Assembly: GCA_963721385.1 (NCBI GenBank)
Contig: CAVRJB010000006.1
Location: 62,001-126,000, forward strand
Origin: DAOMFB01 sp963721385
GTDB taxonomy: Bacteria; Acidobacteriota; Thermoanaerobaculia; UBA5066
DNA: 64,000 nucleotides
Direction of reading: 5' to 3'
Shown here: positions 10,362 through 20,001 of the stretch, one piece after another
How positions within the stretch are numbered: the first letter of the stretch is position 1
How the letters are laid out: the number at the start of each line of letters is the position of its first letter
Notes under the pieces: model-generated
What the model was told of the DNA's origin: nothing
Database searches by the model: none
Seen by the model: the letters and a program-made list of their open reading frames with translations, nothing else
Position numbers and translations under genes: made by a program

Positions 10362-11006
10362 CTAGTTCGCCGACACCGTCGAGGAGCTGGCCGACGCGGC
10401 GTGAAAGACGAGGTCGACGTGCCCGAGACGGATGCTCGCACCGTCCGGGAGCGTGACGCGCCCTTCGAGGCGACGGCCCTCCACGCAAGTTCCGTTCTTG
10501 CTCCCGAGATCCTCCAGGGTGGCGATCTCGCCCTCCACGAGGATCCGGGCGTGCCGCCGCGAGACGCTCGGGTCACCGATCCAGATCGGGGCGTCCGGAT
10601 CTCGCCCCAACACGTTCTCGCCCGCCGAGAGATGCAGAACGTTCAGCCCCCAGACGAGCCAGCACCGGACTCCCTCCCGTCCCGGTCTTGCGGCCGGTTC
10701 TGGCAGGACCTCGGCAGCGAAGGAGTACCCGAACCCGTGATGCGTTCTAACGAAAGTCGGATGTTTCGCATCGTCTCCGATGGCGGTCCTGACGTCGTTC
10801 ACGAGGCTGGTCAGGTTCGACTCTGACACGAACGTTTCGCCCCAAAGGGACTCGATGAGCTGCTCCCGGGAGAGGGCACGGGGCCTTTCCTTCAACAGGA
10901 TGGCCAGAAAGTCGAATGCTTTCGCCGTGAGGTGAACGGGCTCCGGCCCCCGGAGGAGCAGCCGGGCCTCCGGGTCGAACGTGATCTCGCCGAATCGGAG
11001 ACGCAT
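10362..11006 (-). CDS. winged-helix DNA-binding protein with C-terminal FHA domain
   Basis: 214 residues from ATG 11006. Residues ~1-100 form an OmpR/CadC-type winged helix (LTAKAFDFLAILLKERPRAL, REQLIESLWG, TLVNDVR-type helix, HHGFGYSF wing). Residues ~115-205 form a forkhead-associated domain with the phospho-threonine contacts LGRDPDAP, VSRRHARI and LGSKNGT. There is no receiver domain and no membrane helix. The arrangement resembles mycobacterial EmbR (winged helix plus FHA), which is controlled by Ser/Thr kinases. I infer a transcription factor that responds to threonine phosphorylation. The divergent neighbour at 11110 is a candidate target because both share a 103-bp promoter region. 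Confidence 0.85.
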   Translation of the reverse strand: MRLRFGEITFDPEARLLLRGPEPVHLTAKAFDFLAILLKERPRALSREQLIESLWGETFVSESNLTSLVNDVRTAIGDDAKHPTFVRTHHGFGYSFAAEVLPEPAARPGREGVRCWLVWGLNVLHLSAGENVLGRDPDAPIWIGDPSVSRRHARILVEGEIATLEDLGSKNGTCVEGRRLEGRVTLPDGASIRLGHVDLVFHAASASSSTVSAN

Positions 11007-11109
11007 CGCAGCGTGCCGATTATCGAGCCGAAAAGGAAGAATTCCGCCACGTTTCCGGGAGGACTCGGCCTGCTTCGCAGAAGCACCTTTCCGCCATGCG
11101 GGAAGGAAC

Positions 11110-11637
11110 ATGAAGCAGGCCAGATCAGTCCACCGGCTCGCGGTTGCCGTGGCCCTTTCCCTCTTGTCACTGCCTTCCAGCCGTTCCCTCGGGGAAGAGC
11201 CGTCCGACCGCTCCTTCCGGGTCTCGGGGCATCTCCTGAAGAACATGGTCTCGCGGGCAGGGGAGATCGCCGTCGAGAAGCTCGAGAAGCGGGATTGCCG
11301 GATGGTCCTTTCGGATCTTCGGGACGACGGCGGCCATTTGCTGAGCGAGAGGCTGGAGGCTCGCGAGGTGTCCGCGGCGGAATTCTTCCTGCAGCTGACG
11401 TTCATCGACGGCACCGCCTGGTCCCGCTGCGGCGACGGCAGCGCGGCGGCGGGAACGAATCCGGGGGGCGCGATCGTCGCCGTCTGCCCGCAGGCATTCG
11501 GCCGCATCCTCGCGAAGAACCCCGGCCTCGCGGCGGACCTTCTCATCCACGAAATGCTCCACGCGCTGGGTCTCGGCGAAAACCCGCCCACGAGCGAGGA
11601 AATCACCGTTCAGGTCGTGAAGCGCTGCGGGGTGTAG
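11110..11637 (+). CDS. secreted HExxH protein, possible zinc protease
   Basis: 175 residues with a clear N-terminal signal peptide (hydrophobic core LAVAVALSLLSL). Near the C-terminus is LLIHEMLHALGLGE, a HExxH zinc-binding motif; the Glu in GENPPTSEE could be a third ligand. Four cysteines (DCR, RCG, VCP, RCGV) fit an exported, disulphide-containing protein. I do not recognise a named family. It is transcribed away from the winged-helix/FHA gene. An in-frame start upstream (10981) would remove the signal peptide, so ATG 11110 is preferred. Confidence 0.7.
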   Translation: MKQARSVHRLAVAVALSLLSLPSSRSLGEEPSDRSFRVSGHLLKNMVSRAGEIAVEKLEKRDCRMVLSDLRDDGGHLLSERLEAREVSAAEFFLQLTFIDGTAWSRCGDGSAAAGTNPGGAIVAVCPQAFGRILAKNPGLAADLLIHEMLHALGLGENPPTSEEITVQVVKRCGV

Positions 11638-11646
11638 CCCCTGAGT

Positions 11647-11664
11647 CCGCTCGCCGCCGAGCGG
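11647..11664 (+). terminator. stem-loop after the HExxH gene
   Basis: CCGCTCG, loop CCGC, CGAGCGG: a perfect 7-bp stem 9 bases after the stop at 11637. There is no run of T afterwards, so it is at best a weak or factor-dependent terminator. Confidence 0.35.
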
Positions 11665-11702
11665 CTCCGACGGCGCGTCCCGGTTCGTCATAGATTCGGG
11701 CG

Positions 11703-12503
11703 GTGACCTTGCTCAAGGGCCGGCTCGCCGTCGTTACGGGAGCCTCTAGCGGCATAGGGGCCGCGACGGCGCGGCTGCTTGCGAAGGAAGGGACCCGAGT
11801 CGGACTGATGGCCCGGTCTGGAGCCGCGCTCGAAGAAGTCGCCGCAGGGATCCGCGCCGCAGGAGGAGAGGCGACCGCTGCCGCCGCCGATCTCGGCGAC
11901 GCGGCGGCGGCCACGGCTGCCTGCGAGCGAATCGTCCTTGAGATGGGCGTCCCGGACCTTCTCGTCAACAACGCTGGGGCGGGGCGCTGGCTCTTCACCG
12001 AGGAGACGCCGCCCGAGGAGGCGGTCTCAATGATGGCTGCCCCATACTTCGCCGCTTTCTTCGCGACGCGGGCGTTCCTCCCCGGAATGCTCGCCCGCGG
12101 GAGCGGCCGGATCGTGAACGTCAACTCGCCGGCCTCGAAGCTCACCTGGCCCGGCGCGGCGGGCTACACGTCGGCGCGTTGGGCGCTCCGCGGCTTCACC
12201 GAGGCGCTTCGGCAAGAGCTCGCGGGTACCGGCGTCGGCGTCACCCATTTCGTCGCGGGGAAGACCTCGAGCGATTACTTCGCCCACAACCCTGGCGCCG
12301 AGGAGCGGATTCCGAAGATCTCGAAGCTCATCCCGACGCTGACGCCGGACGAGGCGGCGGCGGCGCTCGTCGGAGCCGTCCTCCGCGACGCCGACGAGGC
12401 CGTCGTGCCGTTCATGCTTCGGGTCTTCTGGATACTCGGAAGCCTGACGCCCGGCGTCACTGCGTGGCTCCTCCGCAGAACGGGCGCCCATCGGCCGGGC
12501 TGA
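11703..12503 (+). CDS. short-chain dehydrogenase/reductase with YxxxR
   Basis: 266 residues from GTG 11703. The Rossmann motifs are normal for an NAD(P)H-dependent SDR: TGASSGIGAAT, DLGD and NNAGAG. The active-site Ser lies in VNVNSPASK. The usual YxxxK catalytic pair reads GYTSARWALRGF, so Tyr is kept but Lys is replaced by Arg. Lys lowers the Tyr pKa and binds the nicotinamide ribose, so activity may be altered. The C-terminus is hydrophobic (FMLRVFWILGSL), suggesting membrane association. Substrate unknown. The ABC-F gene begins 34 bases downstream. Confidence 0.85.
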   Translation: MTLLKGRLAVVTGASSGIGAATARLLAKEGTRVGLMARSGAALEEVAAGIRAAGGEATAAAADLGDAAAATAACERIVLEMGVPDLLVNNAGAGRWLFTEETPPEEAVSMMAAPYFAAFFATRAFLPGMLARGSGRIVNVNSPASKLTWPGAAGYTSARWALRGFTEALRQELAGTGVGVTHFVAGKTSSDYFAHNPGAEERIPKISKLIPTLTPDEAAAALVGAVLRDADEAVVPFMLRVFWILGSLTPGVTAWLLRRTGAHRPG

Positions 12504-12537
12504 CGGAGTCGGTCCCTCCTTCGTTTATCCTCGCGCG

Positions 12538-14512
12538 GTGCTCTACCGCCTCGCGAACGTCGGGAAGAGTTTCGGCCCGAAGGAGGTCCTGTCCGGGCGC
12601 CACGTGGCAGCACGACCCGGGGCGCGTCGTCGGCCTCGTGGGGCGGAACGGCGCCGGGAAGACGACGGTCCTGAAGATCGTGCAGGGGCTCGTCGAGCCC
12701 GACGAGGGGGAGCGGCTCGTCGCGGGCGGGACGACGTTCGCCTCGCTCGAGCAGGCCGTCGAGCCCGAGGGGGACGAGCCGCTCCGCGCCTTCGTCGCCC
12801 GGGCCCAGGAGCACCTCGTCGCCGCCGAGCGGGAGATGCGCCGGCTGGAGGAGGAGATCGCGGCGCGGAGCGAAGGTGGCGGCTCGCCCGAGCTCGAGGC
12901 CCTGCTCCACGAACACGACGACCTGCGCGAGCGCTTCGCGCGCGACGGCGGCTACGAGGCCGAATCGCGGGTGGAGCGCGTCCTGACGGGCGTCGGGCTG
13001 CCGCGCGAGACGTGGGACCGTCCGGTCGGCCAGCTGTCGGGCGGACAGAAACACCGGGCGCAGATCGCGCGCCTCCTCCTGACGCGGGCCACGGTCCTCC
13101 TTCTCGATGAGCCGACGAACCACCTCGACGTCTCCGGCCTGGAGTTCCTCGAGGAGTGGCTGAACGAGCGGAAGCTCGCAGCGGAGCAGGCGGCGCTGGT
13201 CGTCTCGCACGACCGCCGATTCCTGAACGCCGTCTGCGACCGGATCGTCGAGGTGGCGCACGGCGCCCTCGAGGAGTATCCCGGTGATTACGACACCTAC
13301 CGGCGGCTCAAGGCCGAGCGGGAGCGCCTCCGCGCCAAGGTCGCCGAGGAGCAGCGGAAGCTCGTCGAGCGGACCGAGGACTTCATTCGGCGGAACATCG
13401 CGGGGCAGAAGACGAAGCAGGCGCAGGCGCGCCGGAAGATGCTCGCGAAGCTCGAGCGCGTCGAGGCCCCGCGCGAGGACGCGAACGAGGTGACGTTCCG
13501 GTTCGAGGAGGCACGCGTCTCGGGCGGGCGCGTTCTCGAGACGGACGTGCTCGTCGCCGGCTGGCCCGAGACGGGGCCGCTCCTTCCGCCGCTGTCGCTC
13601 CTCCTCCGGCGCGGCGACCGGCTGGCGCTCTGGGGGCCGAACGGTTGCGGGAAGACGACGCTCCTGAAGACGATGGCGCGCGTCGCACCCCCGCTCGGAG
13701 GCTCGATGAGATGGGGGGCGGGCGTCCTCGCGGGCTACTACGACCAGGAGATGGGGGACCTTCCGGCGTCCGCCCGGGTCCTCGACGTCGTGATGGACCT
13801 CGACCCGACGATGACGGAAGGAGAGGCGCGGGACTTCCTCGCCCTCTTCGACTTCCGGGGCGACGAGGTCGAGCAACGGATCGCCACTCTCTCCGGAGGC
13901 GAGCGCGGGCGCCTGTCGCTCTCGCGCATCGTCTTCGGCGGCGCAAACCTCCTCCTTCTCGACGAGCCGACGAACCACCTCGACCTCGACGCGCGCGAGC
14001 GGCTCGAGGAGGCGCTCTCGGAGTTCGAGGGGGCGATGGTCTTCGTCTCCCACGACCGCTGGTTCGTCGACCGGATCGCCACGCGGATTCTCGAGATCGC
14101 CGGTCCGCCCGGCGCCCGGACCTTCGAGGACTTCGAGGGGAACTACTCCGACCTGCAGAGCAGAAAGGCGCGAGCGAGGGAACCCGAAACCCGCGATTCG
14201 TCGACGGGTCGAACCGCAAGGGGCGGGGGCGGCGCGGGGCCCGCGGCCCCGCGCCGCCCCGAGCGCGCCGCCGAACGACGGCGCCAGAAAGACCTGGCCC
14301 GCGTCGAGGCGCTCGAATTGGAGATCGCCGCGCTCGAGAAGGAGATCTCCATCCTTGAAGAATCCTTTGCCGACCCGATCGTGATACGGGACGGGGACAG
14401 GGTTCGCTCCGTCCGGAACGAGATCGAAAGCAAGAGACATTCGATTTCGCAGAAGATGACGGAGTGGGAAGAGCTGTCGCGGAAGCTTCACGAGGAGGCG
14501 GCCGCCCGATGA
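12538..14512 (+). CDS. ABC-F ATPase (Uup/EttA/YheS type), frameshifted near start
   Basis: Two ABC domains and no membrane part, the ABC-F type that acts on ribosomes. GTG 12538 gives LANVGKSFGPKEVLSG; one extra G near 12600 changes frame, then GLVGRNGAGKTT (Walker A), QLSGGQKHRAQIARLLL and LLLDEPTNHLDVSG follow. The linker of the ABC-F family (charged, RRNIAGQKTKQAQARRKM) separates the second domain with WGPNGCGKTT, TLSGGERGRLSLSRI and LLLDEPTNHLDLD. A C-terminal coiled-coil tail (~14280-14512, ALELEIAALEKEISILEE) resembles Uup/YheS relatives. The stop overlaps the cinA ATG (ATGA). Confidence 0.9.
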
Positions 14513-15792
14513 CCGACGGAGGCGCCCCCCTCGACCGCGCCGCCTCGATCCTCGCCGTCGGGAGCGAGCTCCTCGGGACGACGCGCCTCGACACGAACTC
14601 GCTCTTCCTGACGGGCGAGCTTCTGACGATGGGGGTCCGGGTCGTCCGGAAGGCCTGCGTCGGGGACGATGCCGGGGACCTCGAGGCTGAGCTCCGCATC
14701 GCTCTCGAGCGCGCTCCCCTTCTCGTGGTTTCAGGGGGGCTCGGCCCCACCGCGGACGACCGGACGAAGGAAGTCCTCGCGGCGCTCCTCGGCCGGCCTC
14801 TCGTGAGGGACGAGAAGATCCTCTCCCGCCTCAAGGAGCGCTTCCTTCGCCGCGGCATGGAGATGCCGAAGGTGAATGAGAAGCAGTCGGACGTCATCGA
14901 AGGGGCGGTCGTCCTCGCAAACCCCCGAGGCTCGGCCCCGGGATTCATCGTCGAGGCGGCGGGGAAGACGGTCGTCCTCCTCCCCGGCGTGCCGGACGAG
15001 CTGAAGGCGATGTGGGCGGATGAGGCCGGGCCGCGGCTCGCGCGCGTTTACGGGACGACCGGGTATCACCGACGTACCCTGAAGGTGGGAGGACTCCCCG
15101 AGAGCGTCGTCGAAGAGAGGGTCAAGCCGGTCTATGCCGCCCACCCCGATTGCCCGACGACGATTCTCGCTGCCGGCGGCGAGGTCCAGCTGCAATTCGC
15201 GGTCCGCGGGACGCCGGAGGAGGCGGGGAAGGCGCTCGACCGGATCGAGAGCGACTTCAGGAAGTCACTCGGAAACGACGTCTTCGGCCGGGACGACGAG
15301 ACGCTGGAAGGCGTCGTCGGCGGCCTCCTCCGCACCCGCGGGTTGACGCTGGCCCTCGCGGAGTCGTGCACGGGCGGGCTCCTGGCGGGCCGCCTGACCG
15401 ACGTGGCCGGCTCGTCGGAGTACTTTCTCGGGTCCGCGGTCACCTACGCGAACGCCGCCAAGGCGGACCTCGTCGGCGTGTCGGCGGAGACGCTGGAGCG
15501 CCACGGGGCGGTCTCGGAGGAGACGGCGCGGGAGATGGCGTTCGGCGCGCGGAAGCGCTTCGGCGCGTCGGTCGGCGTCGCCGTGACCGGCATCGCGGGC
15601 CCGGGCGGCGGTTCGCCGGAGAAGCCGGCCGGCACCGTCCACGTCGCGCTGGACGCGGCAGATGGGACACGCAATCACCGGAAGCTCCTCCTGCCGGGCG
15701 GCCGCGCGCTCGTCCGCCGCTGGACGACGTCGATGGCGCTCGTCATGATCCGCCAGTACCTGATGGGACGGAACGAGGGAGGACGGAAGTGA
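14509..15792 (+). CDS. cinA: CinA: NMN amidohydrolase / ADP-ribose pyrophosphatase-type protein
   Basis: 427 residues, the full two-domain length. The N-terminal COG1058/MoCF-like domain shows ILAVGSELLGTTRLDTNS and GGLGPTADDRTKE; the C-terminal domain has AESCTGGLLAGRLT and VTGIAGPGGGSPEKPAG, the signature of nicotinamide-nucleotide deamidases (PncC). It salvages NAD breakdown products in the cytoplasm. ATG 14509 overlaps the ABC-F stop and its own stop overlaps the plsY GTG, so the genes are likely co-translated. Intact. Confidence 0.94.
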   Translation: MTDGGAPLDRAASILAVGSELLGTTRLDTNSLFLTGELLTMGVRVVRKACVGDDAGDLEAELRIALERAPLLVVSGGLGPTADDRTKEVLAALLGRPLVRDEKILSRLKERFLRRGMEMPKVNEKQSDVIEGAVVLANPRGSAPGFIVEAAGKTVVLLPGVPDELKAMWADEAGPRLARVYGTTGYHRRTLKVGGLPESVVEERVKPVYAAHPDCPTTILAAGGEVQLQFAVRGTPEEAGKALDRIESDFRKSLGNDVFGRDDETLEGVVGGLLRTRGLTLALAESCTGGLLAGRLTDVAGSSEYFLGSAVTYANAAKADLVGVSAETLERHGAVSEETAREMAFGARKRFGASVGVAVTGIAGPGGGSPEKPAGTVHVALDAADGTRNHRKLLLPGGRALVRRWTTSMALVMIRQYLMGRNEGGRK

Positions 15793-16397
15793 TCGCCGCT
15801 CACCGCGAGGAGATCGCGCTGGCCGCCGCCTACCTGGTCGGCTCGCTGACGTTCGCGACGATCCTCGTCCGGATCTTCCACGGCGTCGACATCCGGACGG
15901 TCGGATCGGGGAGCGCCGGAGGGACGAACGTCCTCCGGACGGCCGGAAAGCCGCTTGCGATCGCGACGGCGCTCCTCGACGTCGGGAAGGGAGTCCTCGC
16001 GGTCTGCCTGATGAGGACGATCACGTACGACCCGCGCTGGCTCGGCGCGGCGGCGGTCGCGGCGGTGGTCGGGCACGTCTTTCCCGTCTGGTTCGGATTC
16101 CGGGGCGGAAAGGGGGTCGCGACGGCGGTCGGGGGCTTCGCCGTCCTCGCGCCGCTCGCGGTCCTCGCGGTCGTCGCCGCGTTCGCCGCCGTCGTCACGC
16201 TGACCCGCTACGTGTCGCTCGGCTCGCTCACGGCGGCCTGCCTTCTGCCGGTCACGATGGGGCTCGTCTTCCGCGCGCCGGAAGGCGAGGTCGTGGCCGC
16301 CGTGGCGGCGGCGCTGATCCTGATCGTGTCACACCGCGGGAACGTCCGCCGGCTCCTGGACGGAACGGAGCGCCAGCTCGGAAGGAAGGACTCGTGA
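15789..16397 (+). CDS. plsY: acyl-phosphate:glycerol-3-phosphate acyltransferase PlsY
   Basis: 202 residues, polytopic, starting at GTG 15789. The PlsY motifs are present: VGSGSAGGTNVLRT (motif 1, glycerol-3-phosphate), GHVFPVWFGFRGGKGVAT (acyl-phosphate and catalysis) and a C-terminal SHRGNVRRLLDGTE (motif 3). It makes lysophosphatidic acid at the inner membrane. The next gene, gpsA, makes its substrate glycerol-3-phosphate and overlaps by 4 bases, a common and meaningful pairing. Confidence 0.94.
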   Translation: MIAAHREEIALAAAYLVGSLTFATILVRIFHGVDIRTVGSGSAGGTNVLRTAGKPLAIATALLDVGKGVLAVCLMRTITYDPRWLGAAAVAAVVGHVFPVWFGFRGGKGVATAVGGFAVLAPLAVLAVVAAFAAVVTLTRYVSLGSLTAACLLPVTMGLVFRAPEGEVVAAVAAALILIVSHRGNVRRLLDGTERQLGRKDS

Positions 16398-17395
16398 ACA
16401 AGATCGCGGTCGTCGGGACGGGTGCCTGGGGGACCGCGCTGGCAATGCATGCGGCCGCCGCGGGGCATCGCGTCACGCTCCTCGGGCGCCGCCGGGAGTT
16501 CGTCGAGCGCCTCGTCGCCACGCGACAGCACCCGTCGCTCCCGGGCGCACCTGCAATCCCGGCGGGCGTGTCGGTGCTCACCGAGCCCGACGCCGCGTTC
16601 CGGGACGCGGCGGCGGTCATCTGGGCGGTCTCGGTCCAGGCGACGGCAGAGGAGGCCCGGCGCCTCGCCGTCGCCATTCCGGAAGACGTCCCCCTCGTCT
16701 CGGCGTCGAAAGGTCTGGAGGTCGGCTCGAAGCGGCGGACGAGCCAGATTCTCGGCCAGATGACGGGACGCGCAAACGGCCTCGCCGTCCTCTCCGGCCC
16801 GACGTTCGCGGCCGAGGTCGCGCGGGCCCTCCCCGCGGCGGCGGTCGTCGCGAGCGCCGACCCCGAGATCGGCATCTCGCTCCAGAAGCTCCTCTCGTCG
16901 CCGACGTTTCGCCTGTACCGCTCGTCGGACGTCCTCGGGGTCGAGATCGCGGGGGCCTCGAAGAACGTCGTCGCGATCGCCGCGGGGATCCTGGATGGCC
17001 TGAAGCTCGGCCAGAACATTCGCGCGGCGATGCTGACGCGCGCCCTCGCCGAGATCCGCCGGTTCGGGACGACGCTCGGAGGGCAGCCCGACACGTTCGC
17101 GGGGCTCGCGGGGGTCGGCGACCTGATCCTGACGGCCACGGGCGACCTTTCCCGGAACCGCCGCGTCGGCCTCGCCCTCGCGGCGGGGAAGACGCTCGCG
17201 GAGGCCGTCACCTCGCTCGGCGGGGAGGTGGCCGAGGGCGTCGCGACCGCGGCCGTTCTCGTGGAGCTGGCCCGCCAGGTCAACGTCGAGATGCCGATCG
17301 CGGAGATCGTCGTCGAGATCCTCTCGGGGCAGAAGACGCCGAAGGAGGCGATCGCCGCGCTGATGACCCGGCGCCTGAAGCAGGAGAACGTCTGA
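16394..17395 (+). CDS. gpsA: NAD(P)H glycerol-3-phosphate dehydrogenase
   Basis: 333 residues, the usual length. The N-terminal Rossmann motif VVGTGAWGTALAMHAA, SASKGLE, LSGPTFAAEVA and the catalytic lysine in EIAGASKNVVAIAAG are all seen, with GDLILTATGDLSRNRRVG in the C-terminal domain. It reduces dihydroxyacetone phosphate to sn-glycerol-3-phosphate for phospholipid synthesis and is coupled to plsY by an ATGA-type overlap. Confidence 0.96.
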   Translation: MNKIAVVGTGAWGTALAMHAAAAGHRVTLLGRRREFVERLVATRQHPSLPGAPAIPAGVSVLTEPDAAFRDAAAVIWAVSVQATAEEARRLAVAIPEDVPLVSASKGLEVGSKRRTSQILGQMTGRANGLAVLSGPTFAAEVARALPAAAVVASADPEIGISLQKLLSSPTFRLYRSSDVLGVEIAGASKNVVAIAAGILDGLKLGQNIRAAMLTRALAEIRRFGTTLGGQPDTFAGLAGVGDLILTATGDLSRNRRVGLALAAGKTLAEAVTSLGGEVAEGVATAAVLVELARQVNVEMPIAEIVVEILSGQKTPKEAIAALMTRRLKQENV

Positions 17396-17426
17396 GCCCG
17401 CTCTTCTGGCAGAATCGGCGCCCCCG

Positions 17427-18453
17427 ATGACCCGGCCCTACCAGCGCGTCGCGAACATCATCGTCCCGCCGGGCCTTGTCGCTCCACTACGCCCGCGTCG
17501 ACGCGCCGGGCGAGGACCCGGAGCCCGAGCCGGGTCTCCTCGACGTCGCCGTGCTCGACATGCACCATGGCTACCCGAACCTCGGGCACGCCTCGATCGT
17601 CGAGACGGTACTCAACCTCGCCCACCTCGAGCGTCAGGAGCGCGAGGGGAGCGTGCCCGGCGTCCGGGTCATCAGCTACGACGTCCGCGGGCGCGGCGCC
17701 GTGCCGCGCGGCCCCGCGGCCCGCTTCCGCCTCGTCGTGGGGTCGGGCGGCCCGGGTGCCATCGATCCGCACGAGAACGACGGCGTCTCCCCGGGCTCGC
17801 AGGGGATCCACGAGGATCCGTCATGGCTGGCACCGCTCTTTCGGTTCTTCGAGGACGTCCATGCGACGCCGTCGACGTCGTTCCTTGCCATCTGCCACTC
17901 CTTCGGCGTCCTCGCCATGTGGTCCGGCGTCGCCGCGCCCGTCTTCCGGACGGAGCTGAAGGGGGGAAAGAGCCATGGCGTCGTCGGGAACGAGCTGACG
18001 GGCGAGGCGCGCCGGCATCCGTTCTTCGCCGGCTTCTGGAACGACAACGGCGGCCCCGAAATCCGCGTCCTCGACAGCCGGCTCTACGACCTGATCGTCA
18101 CCGGCCGCCCGGGCGCCGAGCTGCTCGCGTTCGAGGAGGCCCCCGCGGACGCTCCGGCCGACGCGGTCACGATGATCGAGATCGCGCGCCATGCGGACGG
18201 CATCCTGCCGCGGATCTGGGGAGTCAACCACCACCCGGAGATCGGCGACAAGGGCCTGCAGCGCGAGCGCCTCGACCGGATGGCCCAGAACGGCGAGGTG
18301 AGCGAGGCGTGGGTGACCGAGCGCCGCGAGGCCCTCGAGGCGTGGAACCACTCCGCGGCGGCCGAGCACGGCCTCCAGCGCACGTCGGCCTGGACCTTCG
18401 AGATGCCGATCGCGGAGCTGCTCGGCCGGGCGCTTGACGACGGCTGCGCCTGA
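17427..18453 (+). CDS. class-I glutamine amidotransferase-like protein, frameshifted near start
   Basis: ATG 17427 gives MTRPYQRVANIIVPPG; one extra C near 17474 changes frame and SLHYARVDAP continues. The domain has a nucleophile elbow FLAICHSFGVLA and a distal HHPE motif in VNHHPEIGD, the Cys and His-Glu of class-I amidotransferases, and GNELTGEARRHPFF in between. The elbow reads ICHSFG rather than the classical GxCxG. About 340 residues when restored. No synthase partner is adjacent, so the acceptor and reaction are unknown. Confidence 0.65.
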
Positions 18454-18491
18454 GCCTCCGGTCGTCCGGCCCTCGGGCTAGACTCCGCCCC

Positions 18492-20001
18492 ATGCCCGAC
18501 TTCACGCGACGCGACGTCCTCTCCGCGGCCGCCACCGCCGCCGCCACCCTCGCCCTTCCGCGCTTCGCCTTCGCCACCGAGGACCTCGGCCCCGTCTACG
18601 CCGAGATCGAGAAGACGGCACGGCGAGGCGCTGCAGCGGCTCCAGGAGTGGGTCCGCCAGCCCTCGATCGCCGCCGAGAACCGCGGCATGACGGAAGGGT
18701 GCGACCTGATGATGCGGCTCGCCCGGGAGGCGGGTTTCCAGAGCGTGGCGAAGGTCCCGACGGAGGGACAGCCGGGGGTGTTCGCGACCCTCGACGCCGG
18801 CGCGCCGCGGACCGTCGGCCTCTACTTCATGTACGACGTGAAGCAGGTCGACCCGTCCGAATGGTCGTCGCCCCCCTGGGCGGCCGATCTCGTCGACAGG
18901 CCGGGCGCCGGCAAGGTGCTGATGGGCCGCGGCGCCGTGAACCAGAAGGGGCCCGAAGCCGCCCTTCTCGCGGCGCTCCACGCGATCCGCGGCGCAGGGC
19001 GGAAGCTCCCGGTCAACCTCGTTCTCGTCGCCGAGGGGGAGGAGGAGATCGGCTCGCCCCACATCTCCCAGATCGTCCGCCGCCCCGAGGTCGCCGCCGC
19101 GCTCGCCCGGTGCACCGGTGTCTTCATGCCCTCGGCGGAGCAGGACGCCGACGGTACGGTGACCGTTTCGCTCGGCGCGAAGGGAGTCCTCGAGCTGGAG
19201 CTCGTCTCGAGCGGCGAAAAATGGGGGCGCGGACCGAGCAAAGACGTCCACTCCGCGAACCGCGCTCGGCTCGACAGCCCGGCGTTTCACCTCGTGCAGG
19301 CGCTCGCCACCCTCGTGACGCCGGACGGCGACCCGGCCATCGAGGGCCTCGCCGCCGCGGCGCTCCCGCCGACGCCGGCCCAGAAGGCGATGCTCGACGC
19401 CGCCGCGGCGCGCCTCGACGAGGCGACGGCGAAGAAGATGCTCTCCGCCGACCGGTGGGCGCACGACGTTTCGTGGCGCGCCTCGCTCGAGCGCCTCTGC
19501 TTCAGCCCGACGGTCAACATCGAGGGGCTCGTCGGCGGCTACACGGGCCCGGGGGGAAAGACGGTGCTGCCGCACAAGGCCGTCGCCAAGCTCGACATCC
19601 GCCTCGTTCCGGACATGACCTACGACGGCGCCCTCGCGGCGCTCAAGGCTCACCTCGCGAAGAAGGGCTTCGGCGACATCGAGGTGAACGCCTCCGGCGG
19701 TTACGACCCGTCCGAGACTCCGGCGAACGCGGCGGTCCTCCGCGCGGAGGAAGCGGTCTACCGGCGGGCGGGCCTCGACCCGATCCTCTGGCCGCGGAAC
19801 GCGGGCTCCTATCCCGGCTACGTCTTCACGGGCCCGCCGCTGAAGCTCGGGGCCGCGCACTTCGGGCTCGGACACGGCGGCGGGGCGCACGCGCCGGACG
19901 AGTTCTACGTGATCGAGTCGACGAACCCGAAGGTGGCGGGCTTCGACGGCGCGACACGCTCGTTCGTCGACTACCTGTACGAGCTGGCCGTCATCGCGTG
20001 A
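18492..20001 (+). CDS. Tat-exported M20-like metallopeptidase, frameshifted, metal ligands altered
   Basis: ATG 18492 begins with a twin-arginine signal (TRRDVLSAAATAAATLAL). One extra C near 18618 changes frame; EALQRLQEWVRQPS then runs into the M20 fold. The usual first ligand motif GHxD reads YFMYDVKQVDP, with Met in place of His; the bridging Asp region reads GRGAVNQKGPE, with Asn for Asp. The catalytic Glu region VAEGEEEIGSPH, the dimer-domain His (DVHSANRARLD) and the C-terminal His (GGGAHAPDEF) are kept. Total about 502 residues. It may bind metal differently or lack peptidase activity. The stop overlaps the next start. Confidence 0.8.
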
